64,000 nucleotides of DNA from Nitrososphaeraceae archaeon (lineage in GTDB: Archaea > Thermoproteota > Nitrososphaeria > Nitrososphaerales > Nitrososphaeraceae), in assembly GCA_031316115.1 (NCBI GenBank), contig JALDRC010000003.1, positions 124,001-188,000 on the forward strand, written 5' to 3'. Positions within the stretch are counted from its first letter, which is position 1, and every line of letters starts with the position of its first letter. A model generated the notes under the pieces. It did no database searches, was not told the DNA's origin, and worked only from the letters and a program-made list of their open reading frames with translations. Of the stretch, positions 46,094-55,627 are shown in pieces. The position numbers were made by a program, and so were the translations under genes.

Positions 46094-46229
46094 AAGTTTT
46101 ATTGGTATAATACCTGGTTACCAAAATAAGGAAAGCAATTTAGTACAAATTTTTTGGTTTGTTGAACAATTAAGATTCACATAATAGTAATAAAAATCCA
46201 AATTGATTGTAGACTTACCGAGAATAATC

Positions 46230-47429
46230 ATGATCTTAGTTCCACAAGAATTAGAAAATACTGCGAGTAAATATGCCTCCGAAGCTATAAAGCTAGATTC
46301 ACAGGGATCAAGACGAAAAGCTATACAATTATATCAACATGCAATAGAAGCTCTTAACAAATTAATTCAAATCTATCCGGAATATAAATTAAATAAAATC
46401 TACATCGAAAGAGCTAATGCTTATATGAATAGAATAAAATCACTGCAAATATCTAACATTCTTGAAGATGAAAAAAATGATGATAAAGCTTCGAATGAAA
46501 CTGTAGTCAAAAAAAAGACAGTTTCTGTTGAAAGTAACTCTGATCAACTTTGTAATGAATTTGATAATCTGGTTATGAAAGAGAAACCCAATGTCTCTTG
46601 GACTGAAGTTGTTGGATTGGATGATGCAAAAAGAGCTATAAGAGAATCTATTGTATATCCGACAAAAAGGTCGGATCTTTTCCCACTAGGATGGCCTAGT
46701 GGAATATTGTTATTCGGTCCACCTGGTTGTGGAAAGACATTATTGGCTGCTGCAGCTGCTGCTGAAATTGATGGATATTTTATAAATGTAGATGCATCTG
46801 CAATGATGAGTAAATGGTTAGGAGAGGCAGAAAAGAATGTTTCGAAATTATTTAAGATGGCAAATAAGGTCCTTGAAACTGAAAATATTCCAATGTTGTT
46901 GTTTATTGATGAGATTGATTCTTTACTAGGTACCAGAAATGGAGAAGTAGGTGGAGAAATAAGAGTAAAAAATCAATTTTTGACAGAAATGGATGGAATA
47001 AATAATAAATCAAAAAAATCTAAATTATATGTCATTGGAGCAACAAATAAACCCTGGAGCTTGGAAGCAGGATTTCTGAGAAGATTCCAAAAAAGGATTT
47101 ATGTTACCTTACCAGATCATGAATCTAGAAATTATTTATTTAGGCAATACACTGAGCCTTTAAAGAAGGATAAAGGCTTTAGGATAGATGACCTTTCCAA
47201 ACTTGTCCAAGGTTATAGTGCAAGTGATATTAAAGACATTTGTCAAGCGGCTCAATTGCGTGTGGTAAATGAATTATTTGAAAGTGGCAAGGCATTAGAT
47301 GAAAATTCAGATCCAAGACCAGTATCAATGTATGACTTTAAGGAAATAATAAAAATTAGAAAACCTAGTGTTAGTATTGAAATGATTAGATCTTACATAA
47401 AATGGAGTGAACAATTTAAGGCTTTATGA
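46230..47429 (+). CDS. cdvC: CdvC, Vps4-like AAA ATPase with MIT domain
   Basis: A 399-aa cell-division ATPase. The N-terminal MIT domain covers about residues 5-75 (LENTASKYASEAIKLDSQGSRR ... IYIERANAYMNRIKSL in part), which binds ESCRT-III (CdvB) tails. After a linker, the AAA module has WTEVVGLDDAKRAI, Walker A GPPGCGKT at about 163-170, pore-loop SKWLGEAEK, Walker B LLFIDEID near 222 and a GATNKPW sensor. A Vps4-type C-terminal helix follows. It disassembles division polymers in archaea with Cdv division. I chose ATG 46230; a TTG at 46203 would add nine residues. Confidence 0.94.
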   Translation: MILVPQELENTASKYASEAIKLDSQGSRRKAIQLYQHAIEALNKLIQIYPEYKLNKIYIERANAYMNRIKSLQISNILEDEKNDDKASNETVVKKKTVSVESNSDQLCNEFDNLVMKEKPNVSWTEVVGLDDAKRAIRESIVYPTKRSDLFPLGWPSGILLFGPPGCGKTLLAAAAAAEIDGYFINVDASAMMSKWLGEAEKNVSKLFKMANKVLETENIPMLLFIDEIDSLLGTRNGEVGGEIRVKNQFLTEMDGINNKSKKSKLYVIGATNKPWSLEAGFLRRFQKRIYVTLPDHESRNYLFRQYTEPLKKDKGFRIDDLSKLVQGYSASDIKDICQAAQLRVVNELFESGKALDENSDPRPVSMYDFKEIIKIRKPSVSIEMIRSYIKWSEQFKAL

Positions 47430-47502
47430 TCCCTTAATATTCCAGAGATATGTTCGTTCTAATTTAGAAACATAGCTCAATATAGTTTAATCATTAGAAT
47501 AT

Positions 47503-48036
47503 TTATTGAGAAAATCTGGAGACTGCATCTGTTATTTTTTTATCTGCCATTTGTTTATTCCCCCATCCAGAAATTTTGACGTATTTACCTCCTTCCAGTT
47601 CCTTATAATGTTGAAAAAAGTGTTCAATCTGATTTTTAATGTTTTGTGGTATATCATTGACGTCTTTTATAGAAGTAAATCCAGGATCGATTTTGTCTAT
47701 TGGAACTGCAATAATTTTCGAATCAATACCCTCTTCATCTTCCGTATTTAAAACGCCAACAGCTCTCACTCTAATGACAGATAAGGGAACAAGTGAAAAC
47801 TCACCTAAAACTAAAACATCTACAGGATCGCCGTCATCTTCAAGAGTAGATGGAATAAACCCATAATTACATGGATAAAACATAGCAGTGAATAATTTTC
47901 TATCAACTAAGAGAAATCCAGAATCCTTATCTACCTCGTATTTAATATTACTACCTTTAGGTATTTCTACTATTACGTTAAGTTTGTCAATTGAACCACT
48001 GGTTATTTTCTTTATTGCTAAAAGTTCATCTTTCAT
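47503..48036 (-). CDS. ppa: Inorganic pyrophosphatase (family I)
   Basis: A 177-aa soluble pyrophosphatase hydrolysing PPi to phosphate and pulling biosynthetic reactions forward. The metal-binding signature DDGDPVDVLVL is centred near residue 67, preceded by PCNYGFIPSTL. Also visible are VIVEIPKGSNIKYEVDKDSG at the N-terminus and FFQHYKELEGGKYVKISGW near the C-terminus. All catalytic acidic residues appear intact. It converges on cdvC and is followed on the same strand by the OB-fold gene upstream. Confidence 0.97.
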   Translation of the reverse strand: MKDELLAIKKITSGSIDKLNVIVEIPKGSNIKYEVDKDSGFLLVDRKLFTAMFYPCNYGFIPSTLEDDGDPVDVLVLGEFSLVPLSVIRVRAVGVLNTEDEEGIDSKIIAVPIDKIDPGFTSIKDVNDIPQNIKNQIEHFFQHYKELEGGKYVKISGWGNKQMADKKITDAVSRFSQ

Positions 48037-48112
48037 ATCTGCGATATTTTCTTGCCCATTTATAATTTGTAATATAATATAAATGACAATATGACTTAAG
48101 GGGTAGAGATTA

Positions 48113-48415
48113 CTATAATTTTACGATTTTACCATATTTACCTATATTGAGATTATTCTCTCCTCTAAATGCATGAGTATATCCATTTTCTATTAGTATT
48201 GTATCCCCCTCATTAATCATATTGATTTGGTCATCCCATAAGGATAATTTTATGCTACCAGTGTCATCAGAAACCTGAGCATCTGCAACTTTTGCTTGTC
48301 CACCAGTTCTTAAATTCACATTTCTGGGTTCAGAAATACTGTCTATTTTAACTTTAACATTGATTCCCCTCATTCCTGGTCTTAGTTCGTTAATCTTTTT
48401 TTCATTAACACTCAT
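48113..48415 (-). CDS. Small single OB-fold ssDNA-binding protein
   Basis: A 100-aa protein consisting of one OB fold: INELRPGMRGINVKVKIDSI, then ADAQVSDDTGSIKLSLWDDQI and GDTILIENGYTHAFRGENNL. The DDTGSIKLSLWDDQ strand matches one fold of the RPA-like protein at 8559-9989. Proteins of this size serve as SSB-type proteins in thaumarchaea. It is probably cotranscribed with ppa (about 75 bases apart), which would tie it to replication or repair. Confidence 0.86.
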   Translation of the reverse strand: MSVNEKKINELRPGMRGINVKVKIDSISEPRNVNLRTGGQAKVADAQVSDDTGSIKLSLWDDQINMINEGDTILIENGYTHAFRGENNLNIGKYGKIVKL

Positions 48416-48516
48416 TTTATACGAATATAGAAATAAGAATAATAAAAATGAATAAGTAACGAAACTTGAAATCTATATACTTAACTAACCTAATAAACAG
48501 TTATCCTACTAATTGA

Positions 48517-49560
48517 TGTACTTACACACATAGGTTACAATTTCATTTACTGACATGGGTAACACTCTCTAGCTCTGCTAGGAAGTTTATAGGAAATAGA
48601 TTTACAAACAAAATATAATTTACTTCATGAAAAAGAATGGCCTGGAGATACTGTAATTGATATCTGTATTAGATATCAGATATCTAGAAAGATATACTAC
48701 AAGTGGAAAAACAGGTACCTAAAGTATGGAATAGAAGGTTTACATGATAAAAGTACAAAACCTCATAATATCCAACCTGGAAAAGTAACAAAAGAGATAG
48801 AACAGGAAATACTAAATTTACGTACAACAAAAAGATTTGGATGCAATCGTATAAAATTCAGATTAAAAAGACTAAAGGAGGTATCACTAAGTACCAGAAC
48901 CATATACAATATACTGAAAAGACATGGTTTGAATATCTTTTCATGTAAAATCAGACACAGAAAATACAAAAGATTTGCAATGAAAAAACCTAATCAAATG
49001 GTACAGATGGACATTTTAGGACCATTTTACATAGAGAATTGTGCTCAAAAGAACTATGTTATCAGTTGTGAAGATGATTGTTCAAGAAAGATAGCAAGTG
49101 AATGGACTGAGAGAAAAAGGAGTGTAGATGTAATAGATGTACTGGAAGACTACATAGTAGATAATGGTAAACCAGAAAAGGTAATGCATGATAATGGTAA
49201 ACAGTTTACATCCAAGATATTCAGACGTTTTCTACGACGTAACAATATAAAAGATAAATCCATACCTGCTAGATATCCACAATTACAGGGAAAAATTGAA
49301 GCATATAACAAGATTGTAAAGAATGAGTTTCTAGCAGTAGAAAATATTCCTAATGTAGAAGATGGAAAAATAATGTATTCCATGTTTGTCAAAGCATACA
49401 ATGAAGAAAGAGAACATGGTGGTATAGGTGGTCATACACCATCTGAAATGTTTCTTATAAAAGGAAGATTAAATAGTTATAATGGTAACAAGAAAATCAA
49501 GCAGATAAAAAGTGTTACCCATGTTGGTAAGTGAATCTGTTACCTATGTATACAAGTACA
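48517..49560 (+). mobile_element. IS481-like insertion sequence with long terminal inverted repeats
   Basis: The ends are tgtactt at 48517 and aagtaca at 49560. Inward from there the left 47 bases (48520-48566) and the reverse complement of the right 47 bases (49511-49557) agree at about 38 positions, including a perfect acatgggtaacact. Ends starting with TGT, a length near 1.0 kb and one transposase gene fit the IS481 family. A clean target duplication is not certain, but actaatt occurs just outside both ends. Confidence 0.75.
48583..49534 (+). pseudogene. IS481-like transposase lacking a start codon
   Basis: From 48583 the frame reads EIDLQTKYNLLHEKEWPG, ICIRYQISRKIYYKWKNRYL (helix-turn-helix) and RTTKRFGCNRIKFRLKRLK, then the integrase domain: PNQMVQMDILGPFY (first Asp), KVMHDNGKQFTSKIFRR (second Asp), RYPQLQGKIEAYNKIVK (Glu) and EEREHGGIGGHTPSEMF. 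A stop (48580-48582) precedes it and no ATG, GTG or TTG occurs before 48929, so only a truncated 201-aa product could be made conventionally. The DDE residues are intact, so loss is recent or an unusual start is used. Confidence 0.75.
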
Positions 49561-49860
49561 ACAACTAATTATGAAGAAGAGTATATAATCAAAATTAATA
49601 GGATTGAATAATATAAAAAAAAATAATAAATTGCACATTATCGATTGTAATATCAGTAATACTTCAAATCCATAAATCCATCCATGTATATATTTCTTAA
49701 TTTATCACATATCAATTTCATTAATTATATATCATTTTGAATATATTACTATTAATTAGATAATTTAATTCTCTTTTATTACGATACTATTTTTATGGAA
49801 TAACGAATTATTCCTAATTTCAAGTTATAGATAAGATAATTATTTTGGTTTCTAATAGAA
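49561..49860. other. AT-rich gap after the insertion sequence
   Basis: About 300 bases of very AT-rich sequence with no readable gene. It contains many taat and attaatt tracts but no clear repeat or RNA. Confidence 0.4.
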
Positions 49861-50034
49861 TTATGTATTTTTTTTGTAATCACTCAAGATATCACTATAA
49901 CGAGCATCCTTATATGCTATATATTTAACATATTCCCCATAACTCATCTCAAGAGAACAATGTGAACATTTTACTAGAGTAAAATCATCTGCAAGAAATG
50001 CGATTTTTTTACAATCTGGACAGATAATTTTCAT
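49861..50034 (-). CDS. Small zinc-ribbon protein, 57 aa
   Basis: A short gene read directly: ATG at 50034 and stop at 49861-49863. The product begins MKIICPDCKKIAFLADDFTL and continues VKCSHCSLEM, giving two CxxC knuckles (C5/C8, C23/C26) that would hold one zinc, and ends with a basic, tyrosine-rich tail. It resembles small archaeal zinc ribbons near RNA polymerase or ribosome genes. It is downstream of rpoP on the same strand with about 70 bases between. Function unknown. Confidence 0.6.
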   Translation of the reverse strand: MKIICPDCKKIAFLADDFTLVKCSHCSLEMSYGEYVKYIAYKDARYSDILSDYKKNT

Positions 50035-50105
50035 ATATCTAATATTTTGCTTGTAAGGAAATATAATGTTATCGTGAGTTTGAGGATTATGAGGAGGGTT
50101 ACTTA

Positions 50106-50267
50106 TTAAATCGCTTTTATTTGTTTTACTACTGGCTGTCTCCCTTTTCTAAAAACTCGAAAACCACAAATGCATTTTATTTCTGGTAAGGTGGATAATT
50201 CTTCAATTGTTACACTAGTACCACACCTCATACAGTCATATGTAACACTTCCTAATCCAGAGCTCAT
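50106..50267 (-). CDS. rpoP: DNA-directed RNA polymerase subunit P (Rpo12)
   Basis: A 53-aa gene found by reading the minus strand. The product has a zinc ribbon with C12xxC15 and C32xC34 (YDCMRCGTSV, IKCICGFRVF), followed by the characteristic RKGRQPVVKQIKAI tail, which matches the R-x-x-(P)-VVK-x-(I)KA ending of archaeal Rpo12. It is a small structural subunit linking Rpo3/Rpo10 to the core. The usual CxxC in the second knuckle is CxC here, as in some archaea. Confidence 0.88.
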   Translation of the reverse strand: MSSGLGSVTYDCMRCGTSVTIEELSTLPEIKCICGFRVFRKGRQPVVKQIKAI

Positions 50268-50369
50268 GTTATAATGAATTACTAACCATGATTTAATTGT
50301 TGTTGAAAAGCATTCGATTGAGTCTTGATCACATAATTAATAAGAAGTCTTGTAAGATATTAAATAAAG

Positions 50370-51068
50370 ATGAGAAAGAAAATAGTAATTGCTAGTCTTG
50401 TTCTTATGGCTATTATGCTTTTAGGAACTTTAGCTGGTTTTTTAAATTTTGCTCCTAGAAATAATTCATTAAATTCAAATCCTGAACAGGCTCAAGAAAT
50501 AATTAACAATCTACTAAAACCAGTCAGTGTCAATGCATCAGCTCTTGGAAATGAGCAGTCTAACTTAACGATAGTGGAGTTTGGTGATTATCAATGTCCA
50601 AACTGTGCAAGATTTCAACAAGATACTAAAGATCTCTTGTTCAAGAATTTTGTAGATACAGGAAAGGTCAAATTTATTTTTAAAGATTTTATAGTTAATG
50701 ACCTACCTAGTGATAGAGCATCTACATTAGCTGCAGAGGCTTCTTACTGTGCGGCAGAACAAGGAAAATATTGGGATTATCATGATGAATTATATCGAAA
50801 TTCAAATGGCGAGAATACTGGATGGGTAACAAAGGACAATCTAAAACAATTTGCTAATAATATACGGGTACCAGATCTGATGAAATTCTCTGGATGTCTT
50901 GAATCACATAAATATTCTTCCTTAGTAACTCAAAATGATAATTTAGCCAGAACTATTGGCTTAACTGGAACTCCAACATTTATTTTGTATAATGGCACTA
51001 CTCCGATTGCTATACAGGGAGCATATCCATATCAAGTCTTTGACCAAGTAATTAATGAAATGACGTAA
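50370..51068 (+). CDS. DsbA-like membrane-anchored thiol oxidoreductase
   Basis: A 232-aa protein with an N-terminal membrane anchor (residues 5-25) and a DsbA/thioredoxin-4 domain facing outside. The active site is C76PNC79 in FGDYQCPNCARF, and the cis-proline loop is TGTPTFILYN near 205. A helical insert (RASTLAAEASYCAAEQGKYWDYHDELY) is typical of the BdbD/DsbA branch. It would form or exchange disulfides in extracytoplasmic proteins. Divergent from rpoP. Confidence 0.92.
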   Translation: MRKKIVIASLVLMAIMLLGTLAGFLNFAPRNNSLNSNPEQAQEIINNLLKPVSVNASALGNEQSNLTIVEFGDYQCPNCARFQQDTKDLLFKNFVDTGKVKFIFKDFIVNDLPSDRASTLAAEASYCAAEQGKYWDYHDELYRNSNGENTGWVTKDNLKQFANNIRVPDLMKFSGCLESHKYSSLVTQNDNLARTIGLTGTPTFILYNGTTPIAIQGAYPYQVFDQVINEMT

Positions 51069-51118
51069 ACAAAAATCTTGGATTTTCTGAGTTATAAACA
51101 AAGAGAAATGGAGAAAAT

Positions 51119-51958
51119 TTATGATATTATTTTTTTGTGGAAATATTTTACAGAAATTACTGAAAGAAAAATACCTACTGATAATAATACAATGACACCG
51201 CTTGGAGCTAAATTAAAAAAATAAGATAGGATAATTCCAAAGAAAACAGAGAATATTGAAAGTAAAATAGATATTATCATTGTAGTCCTGAACCCTTGAT
51301 TAAAAGTAAGGGCAGTTATGTTAGGAATTACAATCAATGAAGATATCATCAGGATACCAACTAATTTCATTGAGACTATTACAGTGATTGCCACCAACAC
51401 CGTAAACAAATAATCAAGTTTTTGAACAGATATTCCACTAATTTTTGCTTGATCTTCATCAAATGCAATATAAATAAATTTTTGATAAAGCGAGAATATT
51501 ATAATGGAAACAGTAACTGTGATTCCAAGTATTAGTAACATATCATCTAAACTCACTAACAAGATGCTTCCGAACAGAAAACTAAAAAGATCAACTGAAA
51601 AGCCATCTGAGATACTTATTAATGTCACACCAATACCCAAACCCAAGGAGAGTAAAACTGCAACCATTGAATCAGCATTTAACTTAGTATAATATCGTAT
51701 CTTGTTTATTGCCAATGCAGAAGATGCTGAAAAAATTATCGCTGTCCAGATAGGATATATATTTAAAAATGTTCCTATTGCTATCCCACCAAAAGCCATA
51801 TGAGAAATTGCATCACCAAATAATGATTGTTTTTTTAAAACAAGGAATAATCCGATCAGTGAAGAAATAATTGCAACAGATATTCCTGTAATCATAGAAC
51901 GTTGTATATAAGCAAATGAGAGTAATTCAAAGAGATCGGTCATGATAGAAAATGACAA
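51119..51958 (-). CDS. Metal ABC transporter permease (ZnuB/MntB type)
   Basis: A 279-aa protein with about eight membrane spans in the ABC-3 family, which forms the channel for zinc or manganese import. Recognisable parts are ISSLIGLFLVLKKQSLFGDAISHMAFGGIAIG near the N-terminus (coupling region), YQKFIYIAFDEDQAKISGI and the family segment LVGILMISSLIVIPNITAL. It follows the ATPase gene by about 23 bases on the minus strand. No substrate-binding protein is nearby. Which metal it carries is not shown by the sequence. Confidence 0.9.
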   Translation of the reverse strand: MSFSIMTDLFELLSFAYIQRSMITGISVAIISSLIGLFLVLKKQSLFGDAISHMAFGGIAIGTFLNIYPIWTAIIFSASSALAINKIRYYTKLNADSMVAVLLSLGLGIGVTLISISDGFSVDLFSFLFGSILLVSLDDMLLILGITVTVSIIIFSLYQKFIYIAFDEDQAKISGISVQKLDYLFTVLVAITVIVSMKLVGILMISSLIVIPNITALTFNQGFRTTMIISILLSIFSVFFGIILSYFFNLAPSGVIVLLSVGIFLSVISVKYFHKKIIS

Positions 51959-51981
51959 ATAGTCAAAAATACGGTATTTGA

Positions 51982-52713
51982 TTAATGATGTGTATGCATG
52001 TGTATTTGCATTTTTGATTCCGAATATTGTTTAATATTATTTTCATCAGAAAAAAATTTTTGTTTAGTCCCATGATAAAATATTTTTTTGTTGATACAAG
52101 CCACCTTATTAGAAAATTGATTTACTGCATCTAGATCATGTGATGTCCATATAATAGTAATATTATCTTCCTCATTTAGTTTCTCTAACAATAGATATAG
52201 GTTATCCTGATTCTTTTGATCTAATTCATTAGTAGGTTCGTCTAACATTAGTATTTTAGGATTATTTACTAGTGCTTTGGCTACAAAAACTCGTTGTTGT
52301 TGTCCTCCTGACAATTGACCAATTATTTTATTACGCAGATCATAGAGTTCAAACTGTCTTAAAACTTTCTCTATATTTCCACAATTTTTTTTGTTTGTAA
52401 CTGAAAATGATACTAGTTCTTTTATAGTTAATGGAAATTTTCTATCTACATATTTTCGTTGTGGGATATATCCTATTTGGGTTAAGAGTTTTTTATTTTT
52501 TTTAAGATCCGTTCCAAATATTTTGATTCTCCCAGTATATCCATCTAATAAACCCAACATACAATAAAACAAAGTACTTTTACCTGCACCATTAGGTCCT
52601 ATGATTCCCAAAAAATCACCTTCATCAACAGAAAATGAGATATCATCCAAAATTTTTTCAGAATCATATCTAAAAGATACTGAATCAAGCTTCACTAGTT
52701 CCATCCTACGCAC
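51982..52713 (-). CDS. Metal ABC transporter ATP-binding protein (ZnuC/MntA type), His-rich tail
   Basis: A 243-aa ABC ATPase. Walker A GPNGAGKST is near residue 41, the Q-loop IGYIPQRK near 85, signature LSGGQQQR near 138, Walker B ILMLDEPT near 158 and the switch His in TSHDLD. The closest family pattern is that of zinc/manganese importers. The extreme C-terminus is MQIHMHTHH, which could bind metal. It overlaps no other gene and is followed by the permease. Confidence 0.93.
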   Translation of the reverse strand: MRRMELVKLDSVSFRYDSEKILDDISFSVDEGDFLGIIGPNGAGKSTLFYCMLGLLDGYTGRIKIFGTDLKKNKKLLTQIGYIPQRKYVDRKFPLTIKELVSFSVTNKKNCGNIEKVLRQFELYDLRNKIIGQLSGGQQQRVFVAKALVNNPKILMLDEPTNELDQKNQDNLYLLLEKLNEEDNITIIWTSHDLDAVNQFSNKVACINKKIFYHGTKQKFFSDENNIKQYSESKMQIHMHTHH

Positions 52714-53008
52714 CCTAAAGTTTTATTCTGTAAAATCATATGGTGACTGGAATAGTCATACTGTAAAGGTTGTAAGCATAATAAACACATACAATATAAT
52801 TAATAAATATTAACTATATATGCTTTTTTTAATAATCATTATAAATTTTATGTATTTTTGTTAATATTTATTGATTTTGCTGCAAGGGGTGGTGTATTAA
52901 TTTTTTATGATAAACCAATTAAAAATAATCCACTTTCGTATTTAATATTGAATGAATATTTATTTGATATGTCTATATTGAAGATTCCTTGAGATAAAAC
53001 CAAATGGG

Positions 53009-54385
53009 ATGAAAATGATCACCAAACAAAAAACTTCTAAATTTCAAGAGATGAGTGCAAGAAGATGGTTAATGAGATATCTCATATTAACAACCATAGC
53101 AATTGTTTTGTCGATAAAGGTATATTTTATGCTTTTTATTATTGATTTTACAGTAGGATTTTATAGTGTTCTAACAACTGCAATATTATTCACGTTATTT
53201 GCGCTTTCATTTTTAAAATACAAGGATCCGTTCATTGAAATTAACCAAGAAAATCAAACTAGCGAACACCCATTGATATCCATAGTTATTCCTGTAAAGA
53301 ATGAAGAGGGAAATATTGAAAGATGTGTTGAATCATGTATAAATTCATCATATAAAAATAAGGAGATTATTGTGGTAAATGATGCAAGTACTGATAATAC
53401 CCCTATTATTCTTGAAGAAATGAAACAAAGATTTGAAAATTTGATTATCATACATCTGAAAAAGAATGTAGGAAAGAAACATGCGATAAAAGAAGCTACG
53501 AAAATAGCAAATGGTGAGTTTTATTTTTTTATGGACAGTGATTGTAATATGAGTACAAATGCAGTAGAAAATGCTGTTAAAATATTTTTGTCAGATAAAG
53601 AAATAGGAGCAATTACTGCTCATGGCAGAGTTCGAGATGCAGAAAAAGGAAACCTCCTAGAAAAAATTCAAGATGTTTGGTTTGATGGACAATACAGAAT
53701 TTTAAAAGGAATGGAAAGCTCATTTTCATCTCTTACCTGTTGCTCAGGTTCATTATCTGCCTTTAGAAGAGAAGCAATCCAGCCACATATTTATGATTGG
53801 GCTAATGATCGATTTGCAGGAATTGAGTTTCGATTTGCTACAGATAGAAGATTAACAGCATTTGTTCTGGCTAAAAAGTCAATGAATAGTAGACATGATA
53901 TACATCCTCCACTTATTCGCGAAAATAGCAAGACTAGAAAAAAATATTTTTGGAAATTAAAGTATAGTACAAATGTTAATGTTGAGATCGGTGTTCCAGT
54001 AACTTTACGTTCCTTGATAAAGCAACAGATACGATGGAGAAAAAGTTTTATCAGAAGTATTTTTGCTACAGGGTTAATCTATTGGCATAGGCCACTCCCT
54101 GTAGCTATATTTTATTATTTTACCATAGTATTAAGACTTTTTAGACCATATATAATCATAAAATCACTTATTATGCTACCATTGAGTGGAGATTATCTAA
54201 GTGGATTAATTTATCTTTCAGGTGCTGCATTTGCTGGACTTATGTATGGAATTGATGTAAGATTAAGAAGACCTGGATATCCCAGATGGTTTTATAGACC
54301 TCTAATGAATCTACTATCTACTTTCTTTTTTACATGGTTATTAGTTTATGCTGCAATTACCATAAGAAATAAAACTTGGAGATAA
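53009..54385 (+). CDS. Membrane glycosyltransferase family 2 (processive, HAS/chitin-synthase-like)
   Basis: A 458-aa protein with two N-terminal membrane spans (about 22-42 and 48-65), a GT-A catalytic domain and three or four C-terminal spans. The domain begins PLISIVIPVKNEEGNIERC with VVNDASTDNTP; the metal-binding DxD is FFMDSDCN; the acceptor region SLTCCSGSLSAFRREAI and the QQIRWRKS motif (QxxRW) identify processive beta-glycosyltransferases. It probably builds or exports an extracellular polysaccharide or glycolipid. It is divergent from the metal transporter genes. Confidence 0.9.
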   Translation: MKMITKQKTSKFQEMSARRWLMRYLILTTIAIVLSIKVYFMLFIIDFTVGFYSVLTTAILFTLFALSFLKYKDPFIEINQENQTSEHPLISIVIPVKNEEGNIERCVESCINSSYKNKEIIVVNDASTDNTPIILEEMKQRFENLIIIHLKKNVGKKHAIKEATKIANGEFYFFMDSDCNMSTNAVENAVKIFLSDKEIGAITAHGRVRDAEKGNLLEKIQDVWFDGQYRILKGMESSFSSLTCCSGSLSAFRREAIQPHIYDWANDRFAGIEFRFATDRRLTAFVLAKKSMNSRHDIHPPLIRENSKTRKKYFWKLKYSTNVNVEIGVPVTLRSLIKQQIRWRKSFIRSIFATGLIYWHRPLPVAIFYYFTIVLRLFRPYIIIKSLIMLPLSGDYLSGLIYLSGAAFAGLMYGIDVRLRRPGYPRWFYRPLMNLLSTFFFTWLLVYAAITIRNKTWR

Positions 54386-54545
54386 TATATTTTAGGATTT
54401 TGAATTCAATTCTGTCCGATAACTGAATTTGTCCTTTATATCAGGACATAATTTGCGATTTATATTTCTAATTAATTGAAAGCTCATGTAACTATTAAAA
54501 TGGATCAATAATTTATATTAATTCATTGTTCTTATTAAAATGAAA

Positions 54546-55478
54546 CTAATCAATAATTACCTCTTCGTAATACCTCAAAATTGTAATTTCTGAGATCTTT
54601 GGAATGGATATTTTATGATTAAGAACCATTTCTAAAATCATAGAAGGAAAATTGGCTCCAGCTAGAGTTGTAAAAAAAGTCCCGCCCCCAAGTCTAGGGT
54701 TAATTTCAATTATTTTTAATTCACCAGATTCAGATTGTTTCAACTGTATAAGACATGGCCCACGGATTCCAATATCTTTTGCTACATTTTTACAGAGATT
54801 TTCTATAAATATATTTTTTTCAATCTTTCCCTTAACAGAGATACCAGATTCTGTATGAAGCCTTCTTCTTGAGACAGCTAGAAGAGGATTTTCGTCTAGA
54901 TCTGAAAGCACATCAACAGAGTATTCAATTCCTGGAAGATATTCTTGAAAAATCATATCTTTATATTTTGAGGTTACATATTCTAGGTCAGAAATATCAT
55001 CTATTTTAAAGATATTTTTACTACCTTTCCCAAACCTAGGTTTAGCTATAAGAGGAAATTTGTGAATATCATCGTATGATAATGTTGAATATGCAAATGG
55101 AAATTTGTCATATAATTTTTTATATGATAACAATTTATCCTTGCATATCTCCATAACCTCTTTTCTACTTACTATAGGTCTAACATCAAGTTCAGATAAG
55201 ATTTTGTAGTGAGTGCTATATTGATAAATGTCAAATCCAGAAGAAGGGAGTAAAACCTTAACTTCATATTTGTTGATAATTTTGATTAACTCTTCTAAAA
55301 AAAATTCGTCATTTGCCTTAGGGATAACTGAGTAGAAATCGCTTAGATAAAACCCTGCAGAAAGTGGATCTGAATCTGTTGAAATAATATTTCCTTTAAA
55401 ATTACCTAGTCGCAAAGATTTAATGGTGCTAATTCCTGCTGGACCTCCTGCACCTGGAACAAGTACGTTCATATTCAT
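54546..55478 (-). CDS. ATP-grasp ligase-like protein (CarB-like)
   Basis: A 310-aa ATP-grasp protein. The N-terminal nucleotide-fold is VLVPGAGGPAGISTIKSL with a Gly-rich loop; the ATP-binding parts are PLIAKPRFGKGSKNIF, MIFQEYLPGIEYSVDVL and IIEINPRLGGGTFF, the last supplying the Mg-binding Glu and Asn. The overall layout resembles stand-alone carbamoyl-phosphate-synthase-like ATP-grasp enzymes that make amide or ester bonds. Substrate unknown. It is divergent from the PHP-domain gene. Confidence 0.87.
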   Translation of the reverse strand: MNMNVLVPGAGGPAGISTIKSLRLGNFKGNIISTDSDPLSAGFYLSDFYSVIPKANDEFFLEELIKIINKYEVKVLLPSSGFDIYQYSTHYKILSELDVRPIVSRKEVMEICKDKLLSYKKLYDKFPFAYSTLSYDDIHKFPLIAKPRFGKGSKNIFKIDDISDLEYVTSKYKDMIFQEYLPGIEYSVDVLSDLDENPLLAVSRRRLHTESGISVKGKIEKNIFIENLCKNVAKDIGIRGPCLIQLKQSESGELKIIEINPRLGGGTFFTTLAGANFPSMILEMVLNHKISIPKISEITILRYYEEVIID

Positions 55479-55627
55479 AAAGAATAAGTAATAGAAGATT
55501 ATATATTAGTGGGATTCAATTAACAATAGAACTAAAAGTTTAAACCGGAAATGATATCACAAATAGATATATTCATATAGAAATTGATAAGCTTTTATAA
55601 AATACATAATATTGGTTGATATTGTAG

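Noticed and set aside
48517-49560. IS3-family assignment for the second insertion sequence
   Set aside because: It has a single transposase frame and ends beginning TGT with long inverted repeats, which fit IS481 better than the orfA/orfB layout of IS3.
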